Assembly: GCF_914767665.1 (NCBI RefSeq)
Contig: NC_059505.1
Location: forward strand, 42,033,506 to 42,097,505
Length of the DNA: 64,000 nt
Origin: Harmonia axyridis
Lineage: Eukaryota; Arthropoda; Insecta; Coleoptera; Coccinellidae
Direction: 5' to 3'
The notes beneath the pieces are model-generated. The model was given only the letters and a program-made list of their open reading frames with translations. It had not been told where the DNA came from and searched no databases. Position numbers and translations under genes: made by a program. Positions 23,364 to 36,500 of the stretch are shown in pieces (the first letter of the stretch is position 1; every line of letters starts with the position of its first letter).

Positions 23364-23782
23364 TCCGTTCAGTAAATTTGATTTTTATTGGATATTTTGA
23401 GGTTGCTTTGTTTTTAAGCATATTCTATACAAAGTTTGAAAGTTAGTGAGGCCATTATAAAGTCATTTCAAAGCATTTGGGTTTATTTCAATATTATTTC
23501 ATTAGTCTTGAGAATTGATTTGTATGGCGCACACCTGGCAATTAAAGATACAAGCTGTAAATTAAAAGTTACAAATTCTTTTTGGGTTACCTAACAAACC
23601 AGCATCATAAATAAGAGATACCTCCTATGGTCAGCATGTTTAACATACCCCCTATTGAAGTAATATTTGAAATTTGAATGTCCTTGTTAAATTTCTGGTG
23701 TATCAACTAATTATATTTTAGTTTGATGACACGAACTCAGGATTGTCGTTACTTCCATTTTCTTCCGTAAGTAGCGCTATTT

Positions 23783-24111
23783 AAATGTCATATTTCTATG
23801 ATAACGACAGGGGAAGTCGATGTGAGCGCCATTGAAAACGATGCGGAAATCAAGTGAAGTACCAGCAATCTCTTAATAAATTCAAGAGTACTTGTTTATC
23901 AAAATTGGTATTTATATGACTCAAGATGAGTTTGAAGAACTTAAATAATTCTTAGGTTAGGTACTATTCAAAAGTCATATTTCTATGATAACGATAGGGG
24001 AATTAGATGTGAGCGCCATTGGAAACGATGCGGACATCAAGTGAAGTACCAACAATCTCTTAAAAAATCCAAGAGTACTCGTTTATCAAAATTGGTATTT
24101 ATATAAGTCAA
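23783..24111 (+). repeat. Two tandem copies of a ~183-bp unit
   Basis: The run from TCATATTTCTATGATAACGA through GATGTGAGCGCCATT, AGTGAAGTACCA and TATCAAAATTGGTATTTATA occurs at 23787-23917 and again at 23970-24102. A weaker relative of the middle part (GATGTAAGCGCCATCTGAAA) is near 27033. No open frame. Confidence 0.75.
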
Positions 24112-24956
24112 GATGTTTTTAAACTGTAAAAGGACTAAGGTTGAAAAGTCTTGTCCCATTGAGAAGAATAAGTAATAAAACGACAATTACAAATAGTTTA
24201 TTTTCATGGTAACTTACATATTGTACTGTTACAGCTCAGAACTTTCTAAACGAATCGTACCGTTTCAACTTATTATTTCCTCCTCGTTTCTAAAGTTCTA
24301 ATTTCATCATGAAATAAATACGATAATTCCATACAATTCATAAAAATGAATAGGAGGAAAGCTAAATCAATTTAAGGGTATTGCCACAAGTTCTCGTTTC
24401 ATTTAAAACATTTATTTTACATTTTATTTGATATGCAGAAATTATAGCATAGATCATTTCGAATAAGATGATAATTTTCTTCTCCACAATGGACTCCTAA
24501 ATTCCACCATGATATGTCCATTTTATTAAATTTTCCAAAATGAAGTGATTTTTTACTAGTAGCGATAAAAGTGTCATTAACTGAAATAAAGGATTTCTAA
24601 AAAGCCACAAAAACGAAAGACATCTATATAAATTTCTAATTCTTCCAATTCGTAGATTCAAACTGAAATTTGGAATGTAAAAGTAAAAGCGGCAAATATA
24701 TATCTACACTTTTAACACTTAATTTGTAGACAAGCAAGATACTTTCAACATATTTATATTTGTATATATATTAACAGTGTTTTTCTTTTATAATTTATGA
24801 TTCTGTAATGATAGTGATTCCACGTTTCCATCCACCAATAGCTGAAATAATATTCATTAATCATTTTAAATGAAAAAGAAATGAAGAAATTTATTTTTTT
24901 TACCGTACAACTCGATATATGTTTCACGAGATTTTTCGAAAATATATATAAGAATG
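24112..24956. other. Intergenic AT-rich DNA, nothing recognised
   Basis: Very AT-rich sequence with short microsatellite-like runs. No exon, RNA gene or known repeat was seen. Confidence 0.45.
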
Positions 24957-25345
24957 GTTTGCAGTGATGACGCTAAAAGGGGCTTAGGGGGGATAGAGAG
25001 TTGGGCCCCCTAAATTTTTACTGCAAACCCCCCCCCCTGAAATATTGCAAGAGCAGAGAATTGTTTGCAGTGACGACGCTAGGGGGGGGCTAACGGGGGA
25101 AGGGGGAGCCGCCCCCCCCCCCCAAATTTTTATTGCCCCCCCTGAAATATTGCAAGAGCAAAAAATAGTTTGCAGTGGCGACGCTAGAGGGGGGCTAAGG
25201 AGGGAAGGTGGAGGTGGGCCCCCCCCTAAATTTTTGTTGCCCCCCCAGAAATATCGCAAGAGCCAAAAAATACAACATGAATTTAACGTGAACTGGACCT
25301 GGAAATATTGCCCCCCCCCTCGAAAAATCCTGCCCCCCCCTATTC
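24957..25345. repeat. Tandem ~106-bp repeat with G and C homopolymer blocks
   Basis: Three units begin GTTTGCAGTGAYGACGCTA-like at 24958, 25064 and 25169; a fourth is partial. Each has a G-run half, a C-run half, AAATTTTTATTG, and CTGAAATATTGCAAGAGCA. Long G and C runs make each unit nearly self-complementary. The open frames on both strands here are products of low complexity. Confidence 0.75.
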
Positions 25346-27565
25346 TTGAAAATATAGAATTATTTAATATAATACACCGGAATTGAGTTCTTGTCGGATG
25401 AAACAAATTTGGAGTTATATTTTGATAATTTTGGTGATATCCATGGAATTTTCCAAAAGGTTTCTAAAACACCAACTGCATGTTTTACTTGAATCAAATT
25501 TGAATTGTCAGTCCATCAGTGAACGGTAGGGATCGACTGGAATAAATATAGGTACATCGCTTTACAAAATGAAAGCATTTTTCAATTTGAAAGCTCACTA
25601 ACATTCAAGTTCAAGTAATGCTACATTTAATATTTCATACAGATTTTTTTTCAAGACTAGAAAATAATGTTTCCTTAAATATTAATATTCTAAGCAGTCT
25701 ATCGTTACCGAATAAACAAATATTTTGTCATATTTGTGTGCTTATTTTTATAAATATAGAACAGAAAAATAATCACTGATCCAAGAAGCATCAGTATAGT
25801 AATACTTGTTGGGCGCAACCAACATATTATTTCCCTTTTCAAGTATCAGTCAGGGATTTACATCTAGTTTATATACAAGTTTACACAAATTTACATAACT
25901 AAAAATAAATATCTCGCAACATATGATGAAGAAATTTTTTCAGAAAATTTTTATGTATTAAATTTTTTTTTTTATGAATTTTGAGTATTGAGTGGTAACT
26001 TCGAAACTGTAGATTATTTCGACTATTGTTGATCATTTCTCCATCATATTTGTCATCATAAACAATATCGATTAATTGAAAATCTTTAAATATAGAATTG
26101 TTCTTTCGTAATACCAGGAACCATATTTGTGCAAATTTAAACATTTTATATTGGAGGCATCCTTTCGGAATACATTTATTACACTATTATTTTAAAATAT
26201 AAAGCTTAGTATAAGTTATTGACTAGATATTTTTTTTTTCGATCACTGCAAATATCCATGTATATATAGACACTTCGTTGTATTACCCATTCTTGCGAAG
26301 AAAAAGAAAACGTCCATCGAAGAAATGAACAGAAGCGTAAATGAATTAGGAAATCTGTTCATTTTTTGGAATCCGGCAGAATCATATGCCGAATAAATTT
26401 TTGGCCATGCGTTCAAATCCAGGTCTGGTGTTCAGCAATGGAGCAATATTTTTTATCCATTAGTGTTAAGTTTCAATATATTTACTTTTGGAAGAGTTTG
26501 TATTGTTTAATATTGAGGAGTGTAATGTTATTTGCACTAAGCAGTTTGCACCATTCGTGATAAAAGAGCTAAGAACAATGTTCAATGACTGCCTGAGTTG
26601 AAGAAGAAGAAGAAAGCTCAAACTTTGTTGACGTATTGCGTACGAAACTTGACACCAAAAGAACAATCATACGATTTCACTAAGATGCAGAATCCCTAGT
26701 GTGTGTACTGATTCGATTTTGTTTCAGATTTTCGGAGATATCCACCTGTTGCTTTGGTGTTCTGCTTCACCAAAGTTCTGTAAGGGGGCGCTCTTCAAAA
26801 TTGTTCGAATTCCCGCTTTCTGCCTGGCGCCGTTTGAAAATGAAACACTGATTTTAGACTTTACAAACTTCCACAATAAATTACAATTCAGTTCATATCG
26901 AATTTTTAATGAAATGAATGGAATATAATGACAGAGCATAGAAGATTGTTATGAGCATAGAATATAAAATATTATTGTTCTATGCTCAAAAGTCATGAGA
27001 GCCGGGAATCGAGAGAAATGTCAAATATAAACGATGTAAGCGCCATCTGAAACAGACGCGATCCCTCGAAATCAAGTAGGTATAAATCTGAAAAATCCCC
27101 CGTTTTGTCTGAAAGTTTGACAGCTATAAGTAGACATACCAGGTTTTCAATGCATCCTAGATTTCACTCAATTAAGCAAGCCTTCACATCCAATTTTCCA
27201 TCGATATTACATTCAAATCTTTACCACCAAAACTTCAATCTGTACAAATTTCACTCAACATTGCATCTCAAAGGATGAGACTTTAGTTGAACACAAGATC
27301 ATAGAGAGAGACCGGCGTCAGTCTTGCAGTATATGGGCAATGATGATACAATACAGTAACACTAGAAGCTCTTTTTACATACGTTGCTCACACAGCTGGC
27401 TGGTTAGGCATATGACTCGCTGAGATAGTCGAAGAAGTACTCGAAACTTTCATTCGCGTTTGCGACAATGTCAGGACTGTTTAGGTTCCCGTTTAGGGCG
27501 CATGCTCTGTACTGCTCGCTGAATGACAATAGTATGTCACGGATCCTTGCAATGATCGCTTCTAC
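25346..27565. other. Intergenic region downstream of the TMEM132-type gene
   Basis: Mostly AT-rich. It likely includes the minus-strand 3' UTR of the gene ending at 27566, but no single polyadenylation site stands out. A small hairpin (GAGCATAGAA...TTCTATGCTC, about 26954-26990) and a diverged match to the 23.8-kb repeat near 27033 are the only structures noticed. Confidence 0.4.
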
Positions 27566-27580
27566 TCAGGCGTTCGATTC
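27566..27580 (-). CDS. Terminal 15-nt coding microexon of the TMEM132-type gene
   Basis: Minus strand: polypyrimidine-like TTTTTTTTTGTAG, then GAATCGAACGCCTGA, giving Glu-Ser-Asn-Ala-stop. The preceding exon ends in phase 0 at ...ENLK|GTGAGG (29355), so the join completes the conserved ENLKESNA ending of the family. The intron between them is 1774 bp. The exon is too short for gene finders that work on open frames. Confidence 0.85.
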   Translation of the reverse strand, partial: ESNA

Positions 27581-30500
27581 CTACAAAAAAAAAATCATGA
27601 TATTACTTCATTTAACTCAGCGTCAGCAACTGCCAACGACAAACGATCTCCCAAAATAGTTGAAAATGTTATAATTGAGTTATAGGTATTCATCAGAATT
27701 TATGAGAAGTTTGGCAACACTATAAAAGTAGGTAATACCCTGCAAGAGATTTGGGGAATCCCCGAGTAGGTAAATTGTTGTGTTTCTCGAGTAAAACACA
27801 AGACTTCGTTGCTAGGATAGGAATATTGCAAAATAAGTTGAGTTTGTTTAAGAAAAAATTTTGGCATCGCCATTTCTATTCAAGATACAGGGTGCTGAAA
27901 AAAAAATTGTCAAATTCCTTTTGATTTTCTTCTTGTGATTTAGCCTTGGATTAGATCTAATGGGGGATTTTATTGGTCTATTATGTTCCCATCTTCGGGA
28001 GTTCCCCAGGGTTCACAACTTGGCCCCATTTTGTTCAAGATTTTAATCATCTGCTTCGAAAAATGTGTTACCCTCTTTTTTTTTCTCAACAGAATAATTT
28101 CAGTTGAAGAATGCCTCAATATTCAGGAGAATCATGAAATACTTTCGGTATACTGCTAAAACTGTACTGCTAAACTAGATTTAGGTTAAATTTGAGGGAG
28201 GTTTGATTGAACCCCCATATTGTGCCCCCATCAGAGCTGTTCTTGCCTTTAGTCGTTTTAGTCTACAGTTCGCCCTGGAGTTCTAATGAACTCCAGTATC
28301 TGGGATGGCTTCAAGGAGGTTTCTTCCTTACTTCTGCAAGTCTCTTGTCCAAAACATTTTTTGCGTTGGCTGGGGATGGCGAGACAACCCGTCACCAGGT
28401 GACCCTGAGTTTCTTTCTCCTACCCTCAGAATCTGTACTCTTCGTTTTTTGCTAGACTCATTCTCATGAGGTGCTTGCTGAGGCGGCAACGCCCTGTGAG
28501 GTTTCCAGTGAGAAGATGTAGCATATTGTTGCTAAGATACAGATACTTCTTAGATCTCACAGTATTAAAGTTTCGAAGAAAAATTTTGGAATGATCCACA
28601 AGCCAGGAAGATTCCACCAGAATGTTTATCTTACAGTTTTTTCCTTCACTTTCTTTTAGGTTCATTCTCCTATACCATAGAAAGGATCCTGGATCAATGG
28701 AAGGACTTTGGACTTCTTTCCTGACAAGTTTGTTGATCTCATCATTTCCTTTAATTCTCCCAGACAAAACAAAAATTCTTAGCCCTCGAAGTATTGAAGT
28801 TTCGAGGAAGTTTTTTGGAATGATACAACCCAGGAAAATTTCGCCAAAGTGTTTCTCTTTCGGTTTTTGCCTTTTCCTGAGACACAATCTTGTAGGTACA
28901 TTTACCTATACCACATAAGGATTCTGGGTCATAAAACGAAGTTTATTTTCTGGCCATTGATCTTTGCCTCTTCGTATCCCTTAATTCCCAAGTGATCGGG
29001 AATCCACACTAAACAAACCTTACTATTATTGCCTATTCCATTGAGTTTGGTTTCAGAAAATTGTAATTGTTTTTGGTTTGCTCTTTAAGATACTTACAAC
29101 TATGATGAGGTAATAACATTAGTTTCATATTACCTCATTTTTTTCACATCTAAATATCACTAAAACCTAACACAGTCAGTAAGTGTCGAATCTCACCAAC
29201 CAAGAGATCCTTTCTGGATTAAAATATGTTATTTTGCAATCCTAGCAACGCGGCCACCTTTTTCTTTAAACACCCTGTACACTCATATACTCAAACATCA
29301 ATGGGAATGAAAGAGAGCCTCGCAAAGTTGATATCTCAATCAACCAAACCTCACCTTTAAATTCTCAAAATAGTGCATGATCTGATCGTAATCCATGTCC
29401 AACTGAAGATCGTCCAATCCTGGGAGGTCAGCCTGCGGTGTTGTCGAATTGGTCTGGTCCTGCTCCTTGTTGCTGAACATCGGATTGCCCACGATCGTTG
29501 CCCGCTTTATTTCGGCACTGTTCCTAGCTGTACCAGAAAAATTAAGTGTCAGTTGTTGTGATCATGCGCACTCTGCGAATGTCATCGAGTCAATTGAGAT
29601 GCCCTGTTCAGGTAGAAGAGTCTTACCGTTTCTGTTCTGGCTGGCTTCTCCAGGGTATTGGACGAACTGCACCTCCTCCTCCTTGTCCGCTGGTTTCGGT
29701 CTCATCTTGACCTCTTCAGGAGGGCTGGGGACGTCGCTGGGCTCGTCGTCGAATTCGAAGGCGTTCAAGTTGTTGCCGTTTACGGCGGAGACGAAATCTT
29801 GGACTTCGTCTTCGCTTGAACGGTTGCTGGGGGTGAAATCTCTCAAACCGTACTCTCTGTTTACTATGTTGGGGTCTGATGGTCTGTTGTACTCGGTGAT
29901 GGGTTGGTTGCAGGCTGTGACAAAGAATGGTGTTGATAAATTGAGGTTATACACTGATTTCTGAAAGGACGTCAATGTGACTGTAATTTACAAGCGTGTA
30001 TATGGGTTCCAAAAGATTGCTACGTTCATTTTCAACAGCTAATCGTTGAATATATTGGATCAGAATTTCCTGAAACACCTATAAAAAGAGTTTCAAAGAA
30101 GTGTAGTGAATCTATCGATTCCTTCCGAGAACTGAAGAATTCGATGTACAAACTTAGGATTATCAAAGCCACACCCCTAAGGGATTCGTAGAAAGGCTTT
30201 GCTAACGGTCGAATGGAAAACATCCTGAATGCCCATAAAACTCGGCATTTCAGGGCGAATTGAGTTCAGACCAGTCTACAACTACAACATATGTTCAACA
30301 CTTGCACCGACAACGAAAGATTAAAGATTTTCACATCTGTTCCCGAGACCGACGAAAAAGTACCTACAACAACCCAAGTGACCAGGGACCCTAAAAATCG
30401 ATTAGACAAATTATCATCTTCTTCAAATTCTTTCAGTGGGTCGGAAATGAATTGAATAAGTATTTTTATCCCGTTCTTTTATTTCCCTAAATTGTCCTTG

Positions 30501-33500
30501 GCCGTGAACTACTCTAGTCACAGTATAAGGACCACATCCACAGAAGGAAGAAACCGAAACACAAAAATTCTGGCAGAACCTCTCAAAAAGTTCCTTTGGA
30601 ACTTCGACACTGCAAGATCCAAAAAGTACTGGGATCTCAGCAAGAACATGGTACATTTCCTCATTGGCACTGCTGCTTCAGGTAGTATACCAAGAATGGG
30701 ATTATTAAAAACTGACAAGTGCTGCTGATGAAGAAACTCCTGAGCACCAGGTCACAAAACCTTTTCATTGCAAGACAATGCAAAAAAATTTTTGAACGAT
30801 GTAACTTCCACAAGACTGAGTTGCTTGCAACACCATCCTGGTTAATAACTATCTAACCTAGAAGGCACTACTACCAATGACTTTCGCACTCTGACCATCC
30901 GGAAGTAAATAACAGCTTTTGTGGTATGGTTTTTTCCATCAAAAAAACAGTAGCATATCAGGGTGGTAGTTCATCTTCACTTACCGTTATCGTTGGCTAG
31001 CCTGGGTTGCAGTTTACCCTCACTCGAATTCCTGTTGTGGTGATGGTGACGGTGATGGTGCTTCTTAAGGGGATTTTGATTTTCTATTGGGGGAATGGGT
31101 GTTGAGAGATTTCTATGAGGAGGTACAGGTGGTCGGTACTCTTCAGATGTGGAAGCCAGCACTGTTTTGTCGTAAGAAGGTGGTGGTGACACCACTGCAG
31201 CTTCCGAAGGTATTCCATGAGGTGGCAGAGGTGGAGGCGCTGTTGGTTTAGTCCTGTAACGAGGAAAATACTATTAGCAATGACCTATTCTAAATTCACG
31301 GTATTTTTTTTAGAAAACATACAACAAAGCTAATCAATGTTATCTTTAAACACAGTTAGATAGTAGACTTTCTTTAAACACAAGTAACTTAGTAGACAAA
31401 TTTGGTCTAGAGGCAAAAGAAATGTACCATTCAGATTACGAGTTCGTTTGTCAAGAAAGAGGAATGAAGAAGAAGATACCGTAAAAAAATTATAAATTAT
31501 AGACTTATTCTCACCAATTTCGACAATCTTCCTTGGGAGCTCCTGCAGCCAATTTGCTCCTGCTGTAAGTGGTACTATCGACCGTCCTAGAGGCGTTAGC
31601 GCTAGGCAGTTCGATGTGGGTGGGATTGCTGAAGCTGTTAGCCAGTGCGTCATCAGGATCGAAGTAGTTGGCGTTCAGCGGGTTGGCAGTTATCCTTATC
31701 TCGGTACCAGCGGTACCGTTGTGGACCGTTGAGTTCCTGTTCGAGCTGTCCACGGTAGAACGTCCCAGCCATACCCAATCGTGGGCGTTGGTCACGGTTT
31801 CTCTCTTGCGATTGTAGTCTTTTTGCACACCGCTGGGTGATATCGGAGATGCTCTAACGCCTTGGGTTACGCTCTGGTCCAGTTGCTTGTATTTCGACGC
31901 GTAGACTACGCAGGATATGACGAAAACCTGAAGAAATAAGGTTTGTGAAGGTTTTATTATCTAGGAAACAAGGATTGAGGTTTTAATAGGTTATGCACGT
32001 ATTAATCAACGCTACTTACAACAATGGCGCAGCAGAAGGCAGTCAGTAGGACATACATGCTGATCTCCAGAGGGTTCATATCATCATGACGTCTCTTATT
32101 ACTGTTCTTGGTCGAACTGTACTTACGAGCTTGTACATTCGGTATCTGACCCAAGTCTTCTTTCATGGAGTTTCCTTCAAGGATAAAAAAATGTTAAGAA
32201 AAATTGCCACTTAATCCACAAATCACCCAACCGTACCATTCAGAATATCCTGGTGATCTAAAGACAACCCTTTGGTGCCACCAAAAACCCCTCCATCATT
32301 CTGCAAGATGTCAGGCCTGTGAGCTAGATCGCTGGAACTGAAGTCGACCACAACATTCGCAGAGGCTTGAGCCAAAGGACCGGCACTCTTAACCTTAGAC
32401 CTGGAGGACATCCGACATTCTTCAGACAGCAAGAGGGTCACTTGGAGAAGGTCTCCATTTCCCTCACCAACCGCTATCACTCTGGGATGATGGGACGCCA
32501 CCATTGGTGCAAAGGCAACCACTTCAGGGTCTGTACTGTCTACCAGCAGATGGTAATCGCTGTCCGCTATATCCCTTAAGGGTGTTTTGGTTCCATCTGA
32601 AAACTCCAACTCGATGTCTAGCAGGCCTTCCTGCGTTTGATATCGAGAAGTTAGTTTGGGTTATTTGGTGTAGGTTGAGATAGTACCGACCTGGTATTGT
32701 GCTGTGAGTTTCCTGGTAACGCTGGTTTCTGCCACGTAGCCATTCTCGATGGAGCTGTCTGGAGATATGTTCAATTGGAGACCTGAAACTACCTCCACTG
32801 ATAGTTTGGAGATTCCTACTTTGTCGTTGACCACTCGAATCTCTTTGGCGCCTATCACTCTGCCTGTGATCGGCGATAGCACCTGGACAAAAATTTATTT
32901 TTCAAATAATCGATATAGAAATTTAAACCAATGGAAAAATTGATTAGAGGCATCTTCAGAGGTTTTAAGGTAGAAGATTTCAACTCAATCAGTTCAGAGT
33001 AGTCTAGTAAGATGCCTCTAAAAGCTTCTTCACTCACCTGAACTTCCGTGCGTCCCATGCTCCGACCTTGAAGTATTCTTCCGTGCAGACTTGCTATCCT
33101 GAGGTCGCTAACGCGAAGTAAGGGAAGCACCAGGTCCGTAACTCTCAACCAGGTTCTCCTATTGATGAGGTAACTCACCCTTCCAGATTCGTGGTCTACG
33201 GCCATGAAGTGAGCGTAAACGTCCACTGGCGTCTGCTGATATCTAAGCCTGCAGAAGGGCTTCTCCACGACGTTCCCCAGGTCCTCACCACCTATACTGC
33301 TGCTGCTTGACCAGGAGGTGCCGTAAGATCTCTTCTTTCGCCTAGTCTTGGTGTTGCTGAAAGATGTAAACGACGTGAAGTTTGTCTAACAACATTTGTC
33401 TAAAAACACTTAGAAGGATAAAGAAGTGAAAAGACTCGTGCGTTCTTTAGTAAAGTCACCACGCGTCATCAATACTGGTTGAGAATCTCCAGCCAAAGAA

Positions 33501-36500
33501 GTTTGAACATAACTTGGGTTATCAAGACAAAGGGTTGAATCATTTTAAAGAAGACAACGTTAACAAATGATAAGATTTATGTTACTATCATCAATAATTC
33601 CACTTATATGTGGAAATTCGAGAAGTGGGGTTATCTGAACCTAACCTCTACAACAAAAACAACAGAAACAAGAAAAAGAGTATATAACTAGAAATAACTG
33701 TGGGTTTTCTACACTTACCTGGGGTGAGTATCTGGAACTCTCCAAGATTTTATCTGTGACAGTCTGAAATCGGCCACCTGGAGGTCTAGAGGAAACTCAG
33801 GCATCCAGACGGTAAACCTGGCCAACCCTGTGTATGTTCCATATTTAACAAGAACGGATCCATTGACTGAGCCTCTGGCTTCACTGCCATCTACATAAAC
33901 CGAGCTACAAGACGAAGATACCTGTAAAATAGAAAATATTGAAGCAAGCTGTGAAGCAATAGCAAGATTATCATGAGATGACATAAGAATTTAGACGGTC
34001 TCACGTTTACAGTGAACTCTGACTGGTATATATGAGTTTTTTGCGAACAAAAATCGAAGATTTCGGTGAAGTGCAGCTTCTGGTCCCATCTCAAGATGGG
34101 ATTTGTTATATGGTTAACCTCAAAACCGACGTTTTCAAAGATCCTCCAAGGACTTTAAAGTTGAATGAGTTAAAGAAGTGAAATGGGACATTAACGTCCC
34201 TCATCAAATGATGGAGCATAGACTGTTGACACTGTTCCAATATCAATGCAAAGGTTTACAGAATGTATGTATTTTTTTACAGAAAACCTTAAGAATTCGG
34301 TAAGAAATTCTAAAATATTCAGAAAAATTAAATAGATGATGAATGTCCTACTAAATAGTAGGACATTCAAAATTCTGCAAAACAGTGACAAAAATTCTGT
34401 AAAGCATTGACTAAAATTCTGTAAAGTATTAACTAAAATTCTGTAAAGCATTGACTAAAATTCTGTGAAACATTGACTAAAATTCTGTAAATCATTGACT
34501 AAAATTCTGTAAATCATTGAATAAAATTCTGTAAACCATTTATAAAAGTTTTGTGAAGCATTTATAAAAATTCACTTATGATGACTTTAGAGTGTTACAC
34601 CCCCATCGCTCCAATTCCCATTATGAAAATTGGTCCTCCGCGTGAGAAAATCGGCTCATTTCCGGGAAAATCGTCCCGAAACACTCCGGCCGATGGAAAA
34701 CGCTCGCGTAAACGTCTTCCGGCAGAACCGACCTCCATCCGTCGCGCATTTTTCTCCTGGTGCGCGATTTTTCTTCGCGGAAAATTCATTTCCGTCTAAT
34801 TTCGCGGAGATCATCTGTAACGGCGTCTCAGGGTTTCCCTTATCGCGGAGTCGTTTTGGTAAACGATCTCCGGGCCCGGAGTCTGGAAGACGTATTTCTG
34901 CCCCGTATCAGACTTGGAGGATGGCTAATGACCGGAACGGGGGGACGGGGGAAAGAGGCTAGATTAACGCGAGACGGGACGGACACCAAGGCATGCTGCG
35001 ATCGATAGCTGGCTTGTCTGTTTTTAAAGGTTCGGATTCGTTCGTCTGGACTTCGCTAATCAGCTAGGGAATCTACAGATTTCGGAGTTCACAAGCTAAG
35101 AGTAGTGTTAAGAGTCTATGCTCCATCAACTGATCAACTGATGAGGGACGTAAATGTTCCAATAGACTTCTTTATCTCATTCAACTTGTGTTTATTGATT
35201 ACAGAATTTTTACAGAATTTCTTACCATGAAGAAATTGTATAAGTTTGCATTATGTTTGAATTCAGCAATACTGTATTACAAGTAATGTCTTCTTCTTAC
35301 TTATGCTCAAGCAAATTTCTTGTTTTTCTATTGTTTCATTGCCTGTATTAGGCCAAAAAGCGGTGCTAGTTTAAATCGATATGATTTTTAGTTGGTACCA
35401 ACTTGCAAAGAATACCTGTCAAAATTTGACAACGGACCGACCATTTGTTTGTGAGATACCTATTGCGTTTTGAGTGTAATTATTATTATATAGCGTTTTT
35501 GTATCGTTTAAATAATGAAATCGTTGAAAAACGTCCCCATTTGAAGAATTTGCTGTTTCATCAAGACAATGCGCCGTGTCATAAATTAATGAAAACAATG
35601 GCAAAATTGCATGAATTGGGCTTCGAATTGCTTCTGCGTCCACCGTATTCGCCAGATCTGGCACAAAGCGACTTTTTCCTGTTCTCAGACCCCAAAAGAA
35701 TGCTCGCTGGAAAGAAATTTAGCGCCAATGAAGAAGTTATCGCCGAACCTGAGGCCTATTTTGAAGCGAAAGACAAATCGTACTAGAAAAATGGTATCGA
35801 AAAGTTGGAAGATCGCTATAATCACTGTATCGTCCTCAAAGGCAAATATGTTGAATAATAAAATCGAATTTTCCCAAAAAAAGTGTTTTACTATGGTTAC
35901 CGGGGACATTTCAATTGGCCTGTTAGGTCTACAAAAAACTAGAGAATGTCTTGAAAACCTACAGAAATTCTGTGAAACTTCGTAAAGTGCAATGAAATTC
36001 CTTTCGAATCTAAATAAAAATCTACATCAATAATGAAACGCAAACGTTTGCCAACATTTTTTCTTTGACTTCGAGAAAAGTTAATACCATGGTTGAAGAT
36101 CTCCTAGATGACTATATATGTGTATTAGAGATTGATGTCTCAAGCTGAAAAAATAGAAATTCTGATATTCCTGCCACTCATTTCTCATTTTTTTTCAATA
36201 GGCAGTGGACAATCCAGAATTTTTTCACATCTCAATTATGTTCATTATTCTTTGAATTTCGTTTCGTATCAATTTGATTTGATGTCATTTATCATATCTT
36301 CACTTCATTATTAATTCATTTCTTTATTCTGTTCTGTTGTCGAAAAAATGAATTAACAGATGTTGATGAAATAATGGACTAACATATCGGTCAGCTTTAC
36401 GAGTGGAATAAATAATTGAAGCTAATGTCTATTTCAACTCCATTTGATTCCACCATAAGGATTAAACCGAAATGAAGGGGTTGATAGGTTTATAACCTTC

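Noticed and set aside
25045..25406. Open frames of 113 and 140 codons on both strands
   Set aside because: They arise from proline/glycine-coding C and G runs in the tandem repeat and have no splice or family support.
28207..28918. Plus-strand frames of 82 and 98 codons
   Set aside because: They are the reverse strand of the LINE RNase H remnant on the minus strand.
34578..35008. Overlapping frames of 64-110 codons on both strands in the GC-rich island
   Set aside because: Low stop density in GC-rich DNA explains them; no domain, no consistent splice signals.
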